NCBI RefSeq assembly: GCF_946902905.1 | Contig: NZ_OX336385.1 | Coordinates: forward strand, 806,001 to 870,000 | From: Streptococcus sp. Marseille-Q6470 | GTDB taxonomy: Bacteria; Bacillota; Bacilli; Lactobacillales; Streptococcaceae | Length of the DNA stretch: 64,000 nt | Direction of reading: 5' to 3' | In this document: positions 26,896 through 38,973 of the stretch, in pieces | Layout of the letters: every line of letters starts with the position of its first letter | Position numbering within the stretch: position 1 is the stretch's first letter | Notes under the pieces: model-generated | What the model saw: the letters and a program-made list of their open reading frames with translations, nothing else | Told to the model about the DNA's origin: nothing | Database searches by the model: none | Position numbers and translations under genes: made by a program

Positions 26896-27590
26896 CCTCT
26901 CACCACCTCAACATCTCCAACCATGGTTGTTAAGAAAATCTTAACACTCTTAGGACTCTTGAGATAGTCTCTGGTTTCTTGATGGAATTGTTCATTGCGT
27001 AAAGCACGCTTAGGCTGGTCAAAGAAGGTTAAATCTCCATACAGAGAATTGACACTAAGGCTGACTTCTACATCCACTGGTACGATAATTCTTGTCGTAC
27101 CTACTAGTTTTCTCAAGATGATGACATTGTCATGATTGCTCAAAATCACATGCTCCAAATGAATAGTATCTTTCCCCATAAGACGAAAGAGATTAATATC
27201 ATCAAAACGACAGGTCTGGTAGCTTGAGAAGTGATGAAGATTTCCAAACCAACGATTTTTCTCCCTCTTTACAGTTATGACATCTTCAAAGACTAGGTTG
27301 GTATCTTCTCTTTCTTGATTCATCATGGGATAAAGCAAGAAAAGGCTGTATATCAAGGCCACAAAGATAGCTAAAATAACAAAGGGATTGAGCATGATAA
27401 TAAAGAAAAATAGGATGCTCACTGCCACTAATATGAGGTTATTGCCCTGTCTTCCAGTATAGTATCGAATCAGCAGTAAAAACAAGAGCAAGATCAGTAG
27501 AAAACGGGAAAAATGCTCTGATACCATCATAATCAGAGCTCCTGTCAATAAACAAGCTTCAATAAATAGAAAAATTTGAAATTTTCTCAT
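26892..27590 (-). CDS. liaF: LiaF-type membrane regulator
   Basis: The 232-residue protein has four N-terminal hydrophobic segments (to about residue 90) and a C-terminal DUF2154-like domain (LGTTRIIVPVDVEVSLSVNS). LiaF holds LiaS inactive without stress. It heads liaFSR, with an extended -10-like TGATAAAAT about 27615-27625 on the minus strand before it. The fni terminator at 27656 separates it from the mevalonate genes. Confidence 0.9.
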   Translation of the reverse strand: MRKFQIFLFIEACLLTGALIMMVSEHFSRFLLILLLFLLLIRYYTGRQGNNLILVAVSILFFFIIMLNPFVILAIFVALIYSLFLLYPMMNQEREDTNLVFEDVITVKREKNRWFGNLHHFSSYQTCRFDDINLFRLMGKDTIHLEHVILSNHDNVIILRKLVGTTRIIVPVDVEVSLSVNSLYGDLTFFDQPKRALRNEQFHQETRDYLKSPKSVKIFLTTMVGDVEVVRG

Positions 27591-27655
27591 GTAACCGTCC
27601 TCTCTATTTTATTTTATCACAAATCCCAAAAGTCACATCAGTCTGAGGAATGATA

Positions 27656-27686
27656 AAGAGACCGGGACTATAATCCCGATCTCTTT
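27656..27686 (-). terminator. terminator of the mevalonate operon
   Basis: AAGAGATCGGGA / TCCCGGTCTCTT (one mismatch) has a 6-nt loop and is followed by a short T-rich stretch. It lies between fni and liaF. Confidence 0.75.
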
Positions 27687-27688
27687 CC

Positions 27689-29667
<1,979 letters not shown>

Positions 29668-29681
<14 letters not shown>

Positions 29682-30621
29682 CTTGGCTCAAATCCTTTGT
29701 TTTTGAAACGATTAAGCGATAGCGTTGACCTAAAAGTTCTGATAAATGTTCCAAGTCCTCTTCCAAGCAAAGAACCTTGACATTAGGGCCCGCATCCATG
29801 GTAAAGTAGCAAGATTCTCCTTGTTCTCTAAGCTGACGAACAAAATCCATAGCCTCATAACTAGCATCTGTCAGATAAGAGAAGGATGGAGTTGCAGTTT
29901 TTGTCGTAGCATGCATAGCTAACGCGTTCTTCTCTGTCAATTCTCCAACTTTCTTAAAGTCATTTTCCTTGAGGTAGACTAACATATCCTTGTAATCTTG
30001 TTCAGATTGACGAATCCACTCATCAAAAGTTGTCGAAGTCTCCACACAGAGCTTCATCCCATCTCGACTAGAGATTGGTTTTTTCTGGTCTTCCAAGACC
30101 AACATAATCATAGCGAGTTTCAAGTCAGTTTCGACAGGATAGATCTCTCCACTATCCTTGTCCCAGGCTGCCAAGGGGCCATAAAAACTACGAGATGAAG
30201 AACCCGATGCAAACTTAGCTTCCAAGGCCAATTCTCTGCGATTCAGTCCAAGTTGGAAATATGCATTACAAGCTTTGACCAAGGCAGATAAACCACTGGA
30301 ACTTGAAGAAAGGCCTGCTGCTGTTGGCATATTGTTCTTAGTATCGATACGAACAAACCCTGCTCCTTCAGGACGGTAGCGGTCAATGATTTTACGCATC
30401 TTGGCATGCTCAGCTTCGTTTTGCAACTGACCATTGATGTAAAAGGCATCCGCCTTTGCATCTGCTGGTAAAGGAGAAAGTGTCGTCTCCGTATACATAT
30501 TTTCTAAAGTCAGAGAGATACTGCTAGTCGCAGGAACCATCTCTTTTTCTGCTTTCTTTCCCCAATATTTAATAATAGCAATATTGGCATAGGAACGTAC
30601 TGTTACAGGCTTTCGATCCAT
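29668..30621 (-). CDS. mvaD: diphosphomevalonate decarboxylase
   Basis: The 317-residue GHMP-family enzyme has SYANIAIIKYWGKK at the N-terminus and the ATP loop AAGLSSSSSGLSALV, with DAGPNVKVLC at the C-terminus. It turns diphosphomevalonate into IPP with ATP use. The start overlaps the mvaK1 end by 19 nt. Confidence 0.96.
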
Positions 30622-31481
30622 GTCTGAACAGCTCCTTTCTCTTCTAATCTTTCAGCTAAATCTTGAGCTTGGTGATAGTCCGCTACTAAGGCTATGATAC
30701 AGCCACCTAAACCACCACCACTCATCTTAGCACCTAAAGCTCCATGTTGAAGAGCAATTTCAACCAAGGCATCTGCCTCGAGGCTACTAACTCCTATTTC
30801 TTTTAAATTTCCATGTGCTTTTGTTAAAATCTCTCCCAGCATCACGGCATCTCTTGTCTTTATTGCTTCTTCTGCTTGACGGGTCAACTCTCCAAGTGCA
30901 TACAAGAAAGGTAAAGCTTCCTTACCCTTGCTCTCTACAACTTGAATAGCTTCACGAGTGTGTCCATAGACTCCTGTATCTGCAATAATCAGATAAGCAG
31001 ACAAGTCCATAGCTAATTCTTCAAAACCAACATTCTTGATAAAACGAATAGGCTGGTCACTAAGGCAGGTCTTAGCATCCAATCCACTAGGATTCATATG
31101 GGCAATCATCTCAGCGCGATTGACCAGAATTTCTAACACATCATGCGGAAGTTCTGCTTCAAAATAATCAAATACCGCACGAATAGCTGCAATGCTAATA
31201 GCTGCTGAAGAACCCATCCCTCGCTTTTCCGGAATAGCAGAGTCAATTTGGCAACGGATGTAAGCATCTTTGATATTCAGATACTCGAGGGAAGCATAAA
31301 CTGCCATGGACAAGGTATCCTCTTCAAAAAGGCGCCATGGTGTCGTTGCCGGTACAACCCGACAGGTCACTTCAACCTCTAAAAGAGGCAAAGAGATGGC
31401 TGGATAGCCATAAACTACTGCATGCTCTCCTATTAAAATAATTTTACTATGTGCCTGACCGACACCAACTTCTTTTGTCAT
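30603..31481 (-). CDS. mvaK1: mevalonate kinase
   Basis: The 292-residue GHMP kinase has AHSKIILIGEHAVVYGYPA and the ATP loop KRGMGSSAAISIA, with GAKMSGGGLGGCI at the C-terminus. It is the first of four mevalonate genes that supply IPP for undecaprenyl phosphate and hence for cell-wall export (UppP at 50.7 kb is the same lipid cycle). The ribosome binding site is modest (TAGGAT). No firm promoter is seen; AAATATAAT-like boxes lie about 31550-31560. Confidence 0.95.
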   Translation of the reverse strand: MTKEVGVGQAHSKIILIGEHAVVYGYPAISLPLLEVEVTCRVVPATTPWRLFEEDTLSMAVYASLEYLNIKDAYIRCQIDSAIPEKRGMGSSAAISIAAIRAVFDYFEAELPHDVLEILVNRAEMIAHMNPSGLDAKTCLSDQPIRFIKNVGFEELAMDLSAYLIIADTGVYGHTREAIQVVESKGKEALPFLYALGELTRQAEEAIKTRDAVMLGEILTKAHGNLKEIGVSSLEADALVEIALQHGALGAKMSGGGLGGCIIALVADYHQAQDLAERLEEKGAVQTWIESL

Positions 31482-31567
31482 TTAATCCTACTATCAGACG
31501 AAAATCGTCTTTTTCTAGATAAAATTTTAGAACTTTATTCCTTTCTATTTTATTATATTTTCACAAA

Positions 31568-31598
31568 AAAAGCGATTGTTTCCTTCACAATCGCTTGT
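31568..31598 (-). terminator. terminator of the choline-binding protein gene
   Basis: The 10-bp stem AAGCGATTGT / ACAATCGCTT is followed by seven T on the minus strand. Confidence 0.88.
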
Positions 31599-31603
31599 TT
31601 TCA

Positions 31604-32599
31604 TTACTGGACCCACTCGCCATTATAGTTGACGTAGTAGCCATCTACTGTAGTATTCACAGCTAGGGCACCTGAACTATAGGCATAGTACCATTTCCCA
31701 TTAACTTGGAACCAGCCTGTCATCATATCGCCATTGCTTGCATTGAGATAGTACCAAGTTGAGCCATCTTGAAGCCAACCTGTCGCAATAGCTCCTGATG
31801 AACGGAGGTAATACCAATAGCCATTGATAGAAGCCCAACCTATCTTCATATCCCCATTTTCAGCATCAAGATAATACCAAGTTGAGCCGTCTTGGTACCA
31901 GCCAGTTGCCATAGCTCCTGATGAACGAAGATAGTACCACTTGTTACCAAGATATTGCCAACCCGTTTGCATTGTAGCAGTTGTTGGATCTAGATAGTAC
32001 CAAGTTGAGTTATCATTGATCCAGCCACGTGCGAGTTCCCCAACAGTCAATCTGTTAATGCGAGAATCAAAGCCACCATCCTTCTGTAAATAATACCAGT
32101 ACCCCTCATCATGAACCCAACCGGTTTTTAAGGTGTGATAACTATTCTGATCTGTAAAATAATAAACACGTTTTTCGGCTGAGCTATCATATTGTTCCCC
32201 ATGATGTTTGTTGGTATTTGTAGCAGTTTTTGCTTCTAAAACTTGCTTACCAACAAATTCTTGTAGTACCCCATCTTGACCAAAGTAAAACCAATCTGGT
32301 CTAAAAGCAATATCTTGCCTTAGAGAAGAACCAATCGTAACCCCTTTGTGTGGAGCAGGTATATATTGCCAGCCGACAACCATCTCTCCAGATAAAGGAT
32401 CAAAATAATAGTACTTACCATCAATCACTCGCCAGTAGGTTTCTTTGAGTTCCCCCTTCTTGTAGTAGGTTCTACCATTTTCTTGGACAAATTGCCAACC
32501 TTCTGAATCAGCATCATCCGCAAATACTGTATTTGTTGCTAACAGACCAAAGAAAAAGACTGTTAGGCTAACTTGCATCATTTTTTTCAAAAAATTCAT
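31604..32599 (-). CDS. choline-binding surface protein
   Basis: The 331-residue protein has a signal peptide (MNFLKKMMQVSLTVFFFGLL, cleavage after about residue 27, VFA/DD). The rest is almost wholly choline-binding repeats with the GWxxxxGxWYYL signature, for example GWQYLGNKWYYLRSSGAMAT and GWLQDGSTWYYLNAS. An atypical insert (about residues 65-140) separates the first repeats from the regular C-terminal array. It fits the CbpC/CbpJ/CbpF-like proteins that bind phosphocholine on teichoic acids. Start: MNFLKKMM at 32599 after GGAGG. A 19-codon upstream extension crosses the promoter and is rejected. No enzymatic domain is seen. Confidence 0.9.
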   Translation of the reverse strand: MNFLKKMMQVSLTVFFFGLLATNTVFADDADSEGWQFVQENGRTYYKKGELKETYWRVIDGKYYYFDPLSGEMVVGWQYIPAPHKGVTIGSSLRQDIAFRPDWFYFGQDGVLQEFVGKQVLEAKTATNTNKHHGEQYDSSAEKRVYYFTDQNSYHTLKTGWVHDEGYWYYLQKDGGFDSRINRLTVGELARGWINDNSTWYYLDPTTATMQTGWQYLGNKWYYLRSSGAMATGWYQDGSTWYYLDAENGDMKIGWASINGYWYYLRSSGAIATGWLQDGSTWYYLNASNGDMMTGWFQVNGKWYYAYSSGALAVNTTVDGYYVNYNGEWVQ

Positions 32600-32618
32600 A
32601 CGTGTTTCCTCCAAAACA

Positions 32619-32647
32619 ATTGTAGCAAAGACTAAACTACATGTCAA
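32619..32647 (-). promoter_or_regulatory. strong promoter of the choline-binding protein gene
   Basis: -35 TTGACA, 17 bp, -10 TACAAT. Confidence 0.85.
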
Positions 32648-32661
32648 TATATACAATCCTC

Positions 32662-32688
32662 AAAAAAACAGTTGCATTTCTGCAACTG
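32662..32688 (-). terminator. terminator of gnd-ritR
   Basis: The stem CAGTTGCA-GAAA-TGCAACTG is followed by a T-run. Confidence 0.88.
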
Positions 32689-32693
32689 CTTTT

Positions 32694-33383
32694 CTATTCT
32701 TGCATGGTGTAACCCACACCACGAACTGTTTTGATATAACTTTTTTGACCTTTTACGTCAAGTTTACTACGTAGATAACGGATATAAACATCCACGATAT
32801 TGGTTTCGGTCGCACTTTCATACTTCCAAACACTTTCCAACAATTGCTCACGAGTTAAAACCTTCTTGCTTCCCATAAGGGTCGCTAAAAGATCATATTC
32901 CCGGCGTGTCAAAGCAATCATCTCATCACCACGATAGACAGTATGATGTTCAACATCCATACGCAGATTACGATAGGATGTTGGAACTTTCATCTGACTA
33001 CAATGTTGGTCAATGAAGTCCCGACCTCGAAAAATGGCTGAAATTCGTTCGACCAAATTTTCTATAATCACTGGCTTATAGATGTATGAAACAGCAAAAC
33101 GCCGGATAGTTTCAAGTTGGTTTTGTAACTCTTCTCGGTGGTCCAAAACCATGATCACTGAAGCTGGTTTTGTCCGACTCAGCTTTTCTGCAAAATCCTG
33201 GGCTGTCATATCCCCTAAATGAGCATTCAGTAAAATCAAGTCATAGTCTGTCTGAAGAGCCATGGAAAGAGCATTTTTGCTCTCTTCTACCTGATCAACT
33301 CGGTATTGCTCTTTTTGGAGTTCCAGACTTAAAAAATGAGCTAGATTTCTTTCTTTCTCAAGTAATAAAATCCGTTTCCCCAT
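32694..33383 (-). CDS. ritR: orphan redox response regulator RitR
   Basis: The 229-residue OmpR-type regulator has an atypical receiver: Asn53 replaces the phosphoacceptor Asp (LLLNAHLGD). A cysteine lies at position 128 in the linker (IDQHCSQM). The C-terminal winged helix is canonical (LTRREYDLLATLM, VDVYIRYLRSKL, TVRGVGYTM). These two features match RitR, which in S. pneumoniae represses iron uptake and is switched by oxidation of Cys128. It follows gnd by 11 nt, in the same order as in pneumococcus. No partner kinase is adjacent. Confidence 0.92.
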   Translation of the reverse strand: MGKRILLLEKERNLAHFLSLELQKEQYRVDQVEESKNALSMALQTDYDLILLNAHLGDMTAQDFAEKLSRTKPASVIMVLDHREELQNQLETIRRFAVSYIYKPVIIENLVERISAIFRGRDFIDQHCSQMKVPTSYRNLRMDVEHHTVYRGDEMIALTRREYDLLATLMGSKKVLTREQLLESVWKYESATETNIVDVYIRYLRSKLDVKGQKSYIKTVRGVGYTMQE

Positions 33384-33394
33384 GGCTGACCTAC

Positions 33395-34819
33395 TTATTT
33401 TTCGTCATACCAAGAGTAGTGGAATGTTCCTTCTTTGTCTTTACGTTGGTATGTGTGGGCACCAAAGTAATCACGTTGTGCTTGGATCAAGTTCGCTGGA
33501 AGGTCAGCTGAACGGTAGCTATCAAAGTAAGTAATGGCTGCTGAGAAGGTTGGTACTGGTACACCAGCTTGAACCGCAAGAGCAACAATATCACGAACAG
33601 ATTGTTGGTACTTAGCTGTTACATCCAAGAAGTACTCATCCAAAAGAAGGTTGGCAAGATCTGCATCACGGCTGTAAGCATCTGTAATCTTTTGCAAGAA
33701 ACGAGAACGGATGATACATCCAGCGCGCCAGATAGATGCGATATCTGCAAATGGCAAGTTCCAGTTATTTTCTTTAGAAGCTACACGCAATTGCGCAAAA
33801 CCTTGTGCGTAAGAAATGATTTTTGAGAAGTAAAGGGCTTGACGGATCTTTTCGATCAACTCAGCCTTATCTCCTTCAAATTTGAAAGCAGCTGGTTTTG
33901 GAAGCACCTTGCTAGCGTGTACACGTTCTTCTTTATAAGTAGAAATGTAACGTGCAAATACTGATTCCGTAATGAGTGACAATGGCACGCCAAGGTCAAG
34001 CGCTGATTGACTCGTCCATTTACCAGTTCCCTTGTTTCCTGCAGCATCAAGGATGTAGTCTACGATTGGTCCATCTTGACCTTCATCATCTTTGCGTCCA
34101 AGAATGTCAGCAGTGATTTCGATCAAGTAGCTGTCCAATTCTCCCTTGTTCCACTCAGTAAAGATTTCAGCCATATCTTGAGCTGAAAGGCCAAGTAAGT
34201 GTTGCATCAAATCATAGCTTTCAGCGATTAATTGCATATCACCGTACTCGATACCGTTGTGGACCATTTTCACGTAGTGACCAGCTCCATCAGGACCGAT
34301 GTAAGTCACACATGGTTTGCCATCTTCTGGTGCTTTTGCAGAGATTTCTTCAAGAACATCTGCTACCAATTCATAAGCTTCTTTTTGTCCACCAGGCATG
34401 ATAGAAGGACCTTCAAGGGCACCTTTTTCACCACCAGAGACACCAGTACCGATAAAGTTGATTCCAGAGTTTGCCAACTCTTCGTTACGACGGATGGTAT
34501 CTTTGTAGAAAGTGTTTCCTCCGTCAATCAAGATGTCGCCTTTATCCAAGTGTGGAAGAAGGGCTTGAATGGTTGCATCTGTACCAGGTCCAGCTTGAAC
34601 CATGAGCATGATACGGCGTGGCTTTTCGATTGAGTTTACGAAGCTTTCAATATCATAGCTTGGCACGAAGTTTTTATCAGGGTGGCTAGCAATTACATCT
34701 TCTGTTTTTTCTTTACTACGGTTATAAATGGCAACTGTATAGCCACGAGATTCAATATTAAGGGCAAGGTTACGACCCATTACGGCCATACCCACAACAC
34801 CAAAGTTAGCTTTTGTCAT
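33395..34819 (-). CDS. gnd: 6-phosphogluconate dehydrogenase (decarboxylating)
   Basis: The 474-residue enzyme has the dinucleotide fold [20 protein letters not shown], substrate loop [16 protein letters not shown] and catalytic [13 protein letters not shown]. It oxidises 6-phosphogluconate to ribulose-5-phosphate with NADP reduction in the pentose phosphate pathway. AGGAG precedes the ATG. It is co-transcribed with ritR, linking NADPH supply to a redox regulator. Confidence 0.97.
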   Translation of the reverse strand: MTKANFGVVGMAVMGRNLALNIESRGYTVAIYNRSKEKTEDVIASHPDKNFVPSYDIESFVNSIEKPRRIMLMVQAGPGTDATIQALLPHLDKGDILIDGGNTFYKDTIRRNEELANSGINFIGTGVSGGEKGALEGPSIMPGGQKEAYELVADVLEEISAKAPEDGKPCVTYIGPDGAGHYVKMVHNGIEYGDMQLIAESYDLMQHLLGLSAQDMAEIFTEWNKGELDSYLIEITADILGRKDDEGQDGPIVDYILDAAGNKGTGKWTSQSALDLGVPLSLITESVFARYISTYKEERVHASKVLPKPAAFKFEGDKAELIEKIRQALYFSKIISYAQGFAQLRVASKENNWNLPFADIASIWRAGCIIRSRFLQKITDAYSRDADLANLLLDEYFLDVTAKYQQSVRDIVALAVQAGVPVPTFSAAITYFDSYRSADLPANLIQAQRDYFGAHTYQRKDKEGTFHYSWYDEK

Positions 34820-34895
34820 GTGACACTCCTCTTGTTTAATATGTTTTATTTTATCATGTTTATTTGTGAAAAGAAAGAATTTTATAACGATTGGA

Positions 34896-36341
34896 TTAGT
34901 AGTCTAAATCATCCGCATGTCCGGCACCATTCCCCACAAAGTATCCTGTCTTACAGTTTAGAGTGAAGAGATAAGTTCCATCTGGTTTATAAAGATTATA
35001 ATATCCATTGCCATTCACAATGTTTACACGTTCCAAGATATACTGGTTGCCGGAGATATATCCACGCGCACGGGATGTCTCAAGAATTCTTTCAAGAACA
35101 CCATCCGCAAAGTTCCATGCAGGATTACTGCTATCGTTCACAGCAGATTGATTGTATGGTACTCGGCTAGCACTTCGTTGTAAATTAACGCCTTCGCTTG
35201 ACAAACCAGCGTTTGTAGATGCTGCAGTCTCGTTTGTTGAAGTAGATGGACTACTTTCTGTCGTTGGACTTAAAGCTTCCTGGCTAGCAACTGTTGTTGA
35301 AGTGGTACTTGCTGTAGTACTTGTTAATTGACTCTTACCGAGGCTGATTGCTTTATCTAGCAGTTTATCAATTTCTGTATTACCAGTCTTGATATCCGTA
35401 AATTTGGCATCCGCTTTGATTTTTGCGTTTGTATCCAAGACGCCATCTGTAATAGCTGGGGTCTCAAATTGAGCATTCACTTCTTGGATAGCCTTTATTT
35501 GTGTTTCTAAGCTATCGTATTTTGATTTGGCAAGAGTATACTCTCTCGCTCCTTCAAGTTTGTCTAGAAGTTCCTTCAATTGATTTAGTTGACTAAACTG
35601 GCTATTTTTAAGAGCTGTTTTATTTTCATCAGTATAAAATGTGTCATAGAGCGTATTAAATTGTTCATAGACTGACTGATTGCTTACCAGGCCTGAATCT
35701 GCTGCCTTAGTTTGAAGCTCTTGAGAAGAACGCGTAATCTGACGATAAACATAATAGCTACCTCCCAAAATTAAGAGGACTACTAAAATAATAGATGATA
35801 AAATCGCCCATTTCTTTTTATTTTGTGGTTGATCATCTGTTTGAGCATAACGAGACAAGGGTTGCAGTTGATCTTCATTTTCCTCATAAACCACTGCAGC
35901 TTCGGAGTTATCAACCTCAGTCATTTCAACAGCTTCCAATTCATCCTTAAAAGGTTGCTCGAGAATTCTCGTTTCCTCTTCATCAGCTTCTTGAGCAACA
36001 ATCTCAGTTGTCTCTGTGGCTACTGCAAGAGCAATTGCATCCTCTTCCGGACTTAAGACATTTTCTTGTTCAGTAGTTTCTCTCACTTCTTGGATCATAT
36101 CATCCAAGCTTTGAGTAGACTCCTCTTTTTTCGTTTGTAAATTTTCAAATTTGTCGGCTTCGATTTCTTCACGGTGTTGCTTGATATATTTGTCCAAGAT
36201 GGTATCATCTGAAGTCACACCAGCCTCAACTTCTTCATTCTTACGAATAGCCTGACCAACCGTTAAATCTTTAGCCTCTTCAAATTCAAATTTAGATTCT
36301 TGCTCATCCTTGTGATGGCGATTGCGTCTTTTCTTACTCAT
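34896..36341 (-). CDS. mapZ: mid-cell anchored protein MapZ (LocZ), division-site marker
   Basis: The 481-residue protein has an acidic cytoplasmic region (residues 1 to about 178), one transmembrane helix ([20 protein letters not shown]) and an extracellular part. The outer part has a helical segment, a Ser/Thr-rich linker ([10 protein letters not shown]...) and a C-terminal domain ending [16 protein letters not shown]. MapZ marks the division site and positions FtsZ in streptococci, and StkP phosphorylates its N-terminal threonines. Start [10 protein letters not shown] at 36341, 7 nt from GGA. It overlaps the methyltransferase gene end by 8 nt. Confidence 0.9.
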   Translation of the reverse strand: MSKKRRNRHHKDEQESKFEFEEAKDLTVGQAIRKNEEVEAGVTSDDTILDKYIKQHREEIEADKFENLQTKKEESTQSLDDMIQEVRETTEQENVLSPEEDAIALAVATETTEIVAQEADEEETRILEQPFKDELEAVEMTEVDNSEAAVVYEENEDQLQPLSRYAQTDDQPQNKKKWAILSSIILVVLLILGGSYYVYRQITRSSQELQTKAADSGLVSNQSVYEQFNTLYDTFYTDENKTALKNSQFSQLNQLKELLDKLEGAREYTLAKSKYDSLETQIKAIQEVNAQFETPAITDGVLDTNAKIKADAKFTDIKTGNTEIDKLLDKAISLGKSQLTSTTASTTSTTVASQEALSPTTESSPSTSTNETAASTNAGLSSEGVNLQRSASRVPYNQSAVNDSSNPAWNFADGVLERILETSRARGYISGNQYILERVNIVNGNGYYNLYKPDGTYLFTLNCKTGYFVGNGAGHADDLDY

Positions 36342-37512
36342 TTGCATTCCTTTCTATTTCGACATCTTGTCTTTTCACTCGTTGACCAAAATATTGATAT
36401 AAATCAACTTTCAAAGTACCATTATAGAGTTTCCGTTTTTTATCTGCCTGACTACCGTATTTACTTTCAAAAGCTTCATCACTGGTCAGGATAAATTTAC
36501 TCCAGGTTTTAAGTGGTGCAAATACGTCTCCCATCTCTGCATAGAGCTTTGTTACTCCTGCATCATCTGATAAGCGTTCCCCATATGGTGGATTCGAAAT
36601 AATAACTCCATTAATCTTATCTGTTCGCAAATCCTGCAGGCGCATCTGCTTAAAGTGGATATCCTTAGAAACCCCCGCTACCTGAGCATTTGCCTTAGCA
36701 ATTTCCACCATGCGTCCATCGATATCACAACCCATAATGTCTAGCTCAATCTCACGATTAATCTTTTTGCTAGCTTCCGTACGAATCTCCTGAATCAAAC
36801 GATCACTAACCCAATTCCATTCTTCGAAAGCAAAGGAACGGCGTATGCCTGGCGCCATATTACGAGCAATCATAGCTGCCTCAATACAGAAGGTTCCTGA
36901 ACCACAGGTTGGATCAATCAAAGGTTTATCTGGATACCAGTTTGATAATTGCAGAATTGCTGCTGCCATATTCTCTTTAATAGGAGCACCACCTTTTTCA
37001 GTACGATAACCTCGTTTGAAAAGACTAGAGCCACTTGTGTCAATCATGATAGTTGCAACATCTTTAAGAATTGAAACCTCTATTTTAAACTCTGGACCAT
37101 TTTCCATCAAGGGAACGCCTTCTGGTCGAGCATAATGTTTCTGCAATTTCTTGACAACTGCCTTTTTAGAGATAGCTTGAACACTAGGTTCATTATGAAG
37201 TTTTGATTTGACACACTTAGCCTTTGAAATTGGAAAACGCGCTCCAAGTGGTAAATAGTATTCCCAATCTAAGGCAAAAACTCCTTGAAAAAGTTCTTCA
37301 AATGTTTTTGCAGGAAAAGTCCCAACAACAATCTTAATCCTATCTGCAGCTCGTAGCCACAAATTGGTTTCAATAATTGTCTTTACATCTCCTTCAAAGC
37401 GAACGCGACCATTCTCAACTTGACAGTCATAGCCAAGTGCACGCACTTCCCGACCCACAACAGCCTCTAAGCCTGCTGCAGCAGTCGCGATTAAATTAAA
37501 TGTTTGTTTCAT
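36334..37512 (-). CDS. THUMP-domain class I RNA methyltransferase (RlmL N-terminal-like)
   Basis: The 392-residue protein has a THUMP RNA-binding domain (about 45-160) and an SAM-dependent methyltransferase domain with [14 protein letters not shown] and the catalytic NPPYGER. It resembles YpsC/RlmL-type 23S rRNA N2-guanine methyltransferases. The exact target is inferred. A perfect 12-bp palindrome (GTCTTTAAAGAC, 37517-37528) sits between the AAAGG ribosome binding site and the ATG. It is downstream of rnpB and upstream of mapZ. Confidence 0.88.
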   Translation of the reverse strand: MKQTFNLIATAAAGLEAVVGREVRALGYDCQVENGRVRFEGDVKTIIETNLWLRAADRIKIVVGTFPAKTFEELFQGVFALDWEYYLPLGARFPISKAKCVKSKLHNEPSVQAISKKAVVKKLQKHYARPEGVPLMENGPEFKIEVSILKDVATIMIDTSGSSLFKRGYRTEKGGAPIKENMAAAILQLSNWYPDKPLIDPTCGSGTFCIEAAMIARNMAPGIRRSFAFEEWNWVSDRLIQEIRTEASKKINREIELDIMGCDIDGRMVEIAKANAQVAGVSKDIHFKQMRLQDLRTDKINGVIISNPPYGERLSDDAGVTKLYAEMGDVFAPLKTWSKFILTSDEAFESKYGSQADKKRKLYNGTLKVDLYQYFGQRVKRQDVEIERNANE

Positions 37513-37549
37513 GTCAGTCTTTAAAGACCTTTCTCTTGTTCACCTTTAA

Positions 37550-37586
37550 AAAATGAGGTTGAGAAAATTTCTCAGCCCCAACCTAT
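37550..37586 (-). terminator. terminator of rnpB
   Basis: AGGTTG...TGAGAAA / TTTCTCAACCT (stem with bulge) is followed by six T on the minus strand. Confidence 0.75.
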
Positions 37587-37982
37587 ATGCAATTTTCTAT
37601 AAGCCATGTTTTGTTCCAGAAGTGACTAGGACCACTTCTTTCGATAATCATCTGTCTACCACTAACAGCTAGAAGCTGCTAGCAGTCAGAGTACTACGTT
37701 CGTTTCCGCGCACTCCATGCCCCGACCAAAATTTGGGTTGCTAGCTTGAGGGGTTTACCGCGTTCCACTCTCTCTGTTTCCAGAGAGACTTCGTCACTGT
37801 GGCACTTTCAGAGCTACTAAAACATATCCGAAAACTTAGTCTATTCACTCGCCGTAACGATTTCTCGTCCCTAGGCTTATGGTTTCGCCTAGCACAAACA
37901 CTACAGGCATCACAGCCTGTGCTAGCATGGACTTTCCTCATGAAAAGATAAACTCTCCACGCGATTATCCAAAAATTGCACA
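37585..37982 (-). ncRNA. rnpB: RNase P RNA, Bacillus type (type B)
   Basis: The minus strand carries the conserved P RNA core GAGGAAAGTCC (CR I), GTGCCACAGTGACGA and the GGTAAACCCC segment. P1 is formed by GTGCAATTTT at the 5' end and AAAATTGCAT at the 3' end. The position between gpsB and the THUMP methyltransferase gene is the usual streptococcal one. It cleaves tRNA precursors together with RnpA. The ends are set from the P1 helix and are good to a few bases. No promoter is obvious in the 12 nt to gpsB, so transcription may begin inside or upstream of gpsB. Confidence 0.95.
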
Positions 37983-37994
37983 ACTGTATGATTC

Positions 37995-38330
37995 TTAGAA
38001 ATCAGAATTTTCTACGATTTGTTTTCCAAATACTTCTTTTTCAAGACGATTCAAGCGTTTCAAGATATCAAAGTTAGTCATAGAAGTCGTACTTCCAAGC
38101 TCAGTAGGCTCAGACGTTACAGATACAGGTTCCACTTGAGGTTTGTTCGCCAATTGTTCTTTCAATTCTGCGACTTCCAATCGCAATGATTTAACCAACG
38201 CTGCATAGGTTTCATAATCCTTGATAACGTCATCTAAGAATTCATCTACCTCTGCTTTACTGTATCCACGTACCTCTCTTCCAAAATCCTGCTCAAAAAT
38301 ATCCTTTGCTGTAAAAATAATACTTGCCAT
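37995..38330 (-). CDS. gpsB: cell-cycle protein GpsB
   Basis: The 111-residue DivIVA-like protein has an N-terminal coiled-coil membrane-binding domain with [20 protein letters not shown], a variable linker and a C-terminal helical trimerisation tail ([16 protein letters not shown]). GpsB balances septal and peripheral wall growth and interacts with PBPs. The start [10 protein letters not shown] at 38330 follows GGAGAG; a four-codon upstream extension lacks a better site. It has a promoter at 38360. Confidence 0.95.
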   Translation of the reverse strand: MASIIFTAKDIFEQDFGREVRGYSKAEVDEFLDDVIKDYETYAALVKSLRLEVAELKEQLANKPQVEPVSVTSEPTELGSTTSMTNFDILKRLNRLEKEVFGKQIVENSDF

Positions 38331-38359
38331 GTCTCTCTCCATTCTCAGTTACTAGTATT

Positions 38360-38389
38360 ATTATATAAAAAAAGGCAAACAAAAAGCAA
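38360..38389 (-). promoter_or_regulatory. promoter of gpsB
   Basis: -35 TTGCTT, 18 bp, -10 TATAAT. Confidence 0.7.
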
Positions 38390-38399
38390 GGTCAAAGCC

Positions 38400-38927
38400 T
38401 CAATTTTCGGAAAAATTTTCGGACATTTCGTTTAAATCCTCAAATGTTAATCTTTTTGTAATATAGTTGTCTTTCTTTTTCATCAGTTCGTAAAAAAATT
38501 TCAGTTTTGTTTCGTTTTCTTCATCGTAAAAAAGATAGGCTCCATCTGTGTTTTCGAGCAAAAATATTTGATAATCTCTCAGTTGACCTTTATGCTCATA
38601 CGTCGGATAGGCATACTTAATAAAATCAACCTGTTTAAAATCACTCAGTTTGACCTGGTTAGCTTCATTCCAATTCGATCCATGGGTCTCAAAGTCAAAA
38701 ATGGTCGCTAGTTGAAATCCATAGTCTTCTTTCATGTCTCTAGCCACTTCTAAGACCCAGTGTTCAAAACCCAGAGAACCCGTAAATACTAGCCATTGCA
38801 ACCCTTCCTCAACCATTCTTTCCAAATCTCTACGAATAGCTTTTTTTATGATTTTTAAGCGAATGTCCTTTTCATTAAACACTCCTAAATCAAAAGCTGA
38901 GTATCCCAAAACCAAGGCTGTATGCAT
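38400..38927 (-). CDS. DUF1273 / YpsA-like protein (SLOG superfamily)
   Basis: The 175-residue protein starts [20 protein letters not shown]. It has [19 protein letters not shown], typical of the YpsA/DUF1273 family with a Rossmann-like fold. In B. subtilis YpsA affects division; its biochemical role is unclear. The start at 38927 follows AGGGTGA; an upstream extension of 25 codons overlaps the promoter and recU and is rejected. It is read divergently from recU. Confidence 0.85.
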   Translation of the reverse strand: MHTALVLGYSAFDLGVFNEKDIRLKIIKKAIRRDLERMVEEGLQWLVFTGSLGFEHWVLEVARDMKEDYGFQLATIFDFETHGSNWNEANQVKLSDFKQVDFIKYAYPTYEHKGQLRDYQIFLLENTDGAYLFYDEENETKLKFFYELMKKKDNYITKRLTFEDLNEMSENFSEN

Positions 38928-38953
38928 TTTTTCACCCTTTCTGAAAACCTTTG

Positions 38954-38962
38954 TGGTATAAT
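38954..38962 (+). promoter_or_regulatory. extended -10 promoter of recU-pbp1A
   Basis: TGGTATAAT lies 33 nt before the recU ATG; no -35 is seen. Confidence 0.6.
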
Positions 38963-38973
38963 AGAGTGATGTT

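Noticed and set aside
37741..37983. 80-codon reading frame on the minus strand
   Set aside because: It lies wholly inside RNase P RNA.
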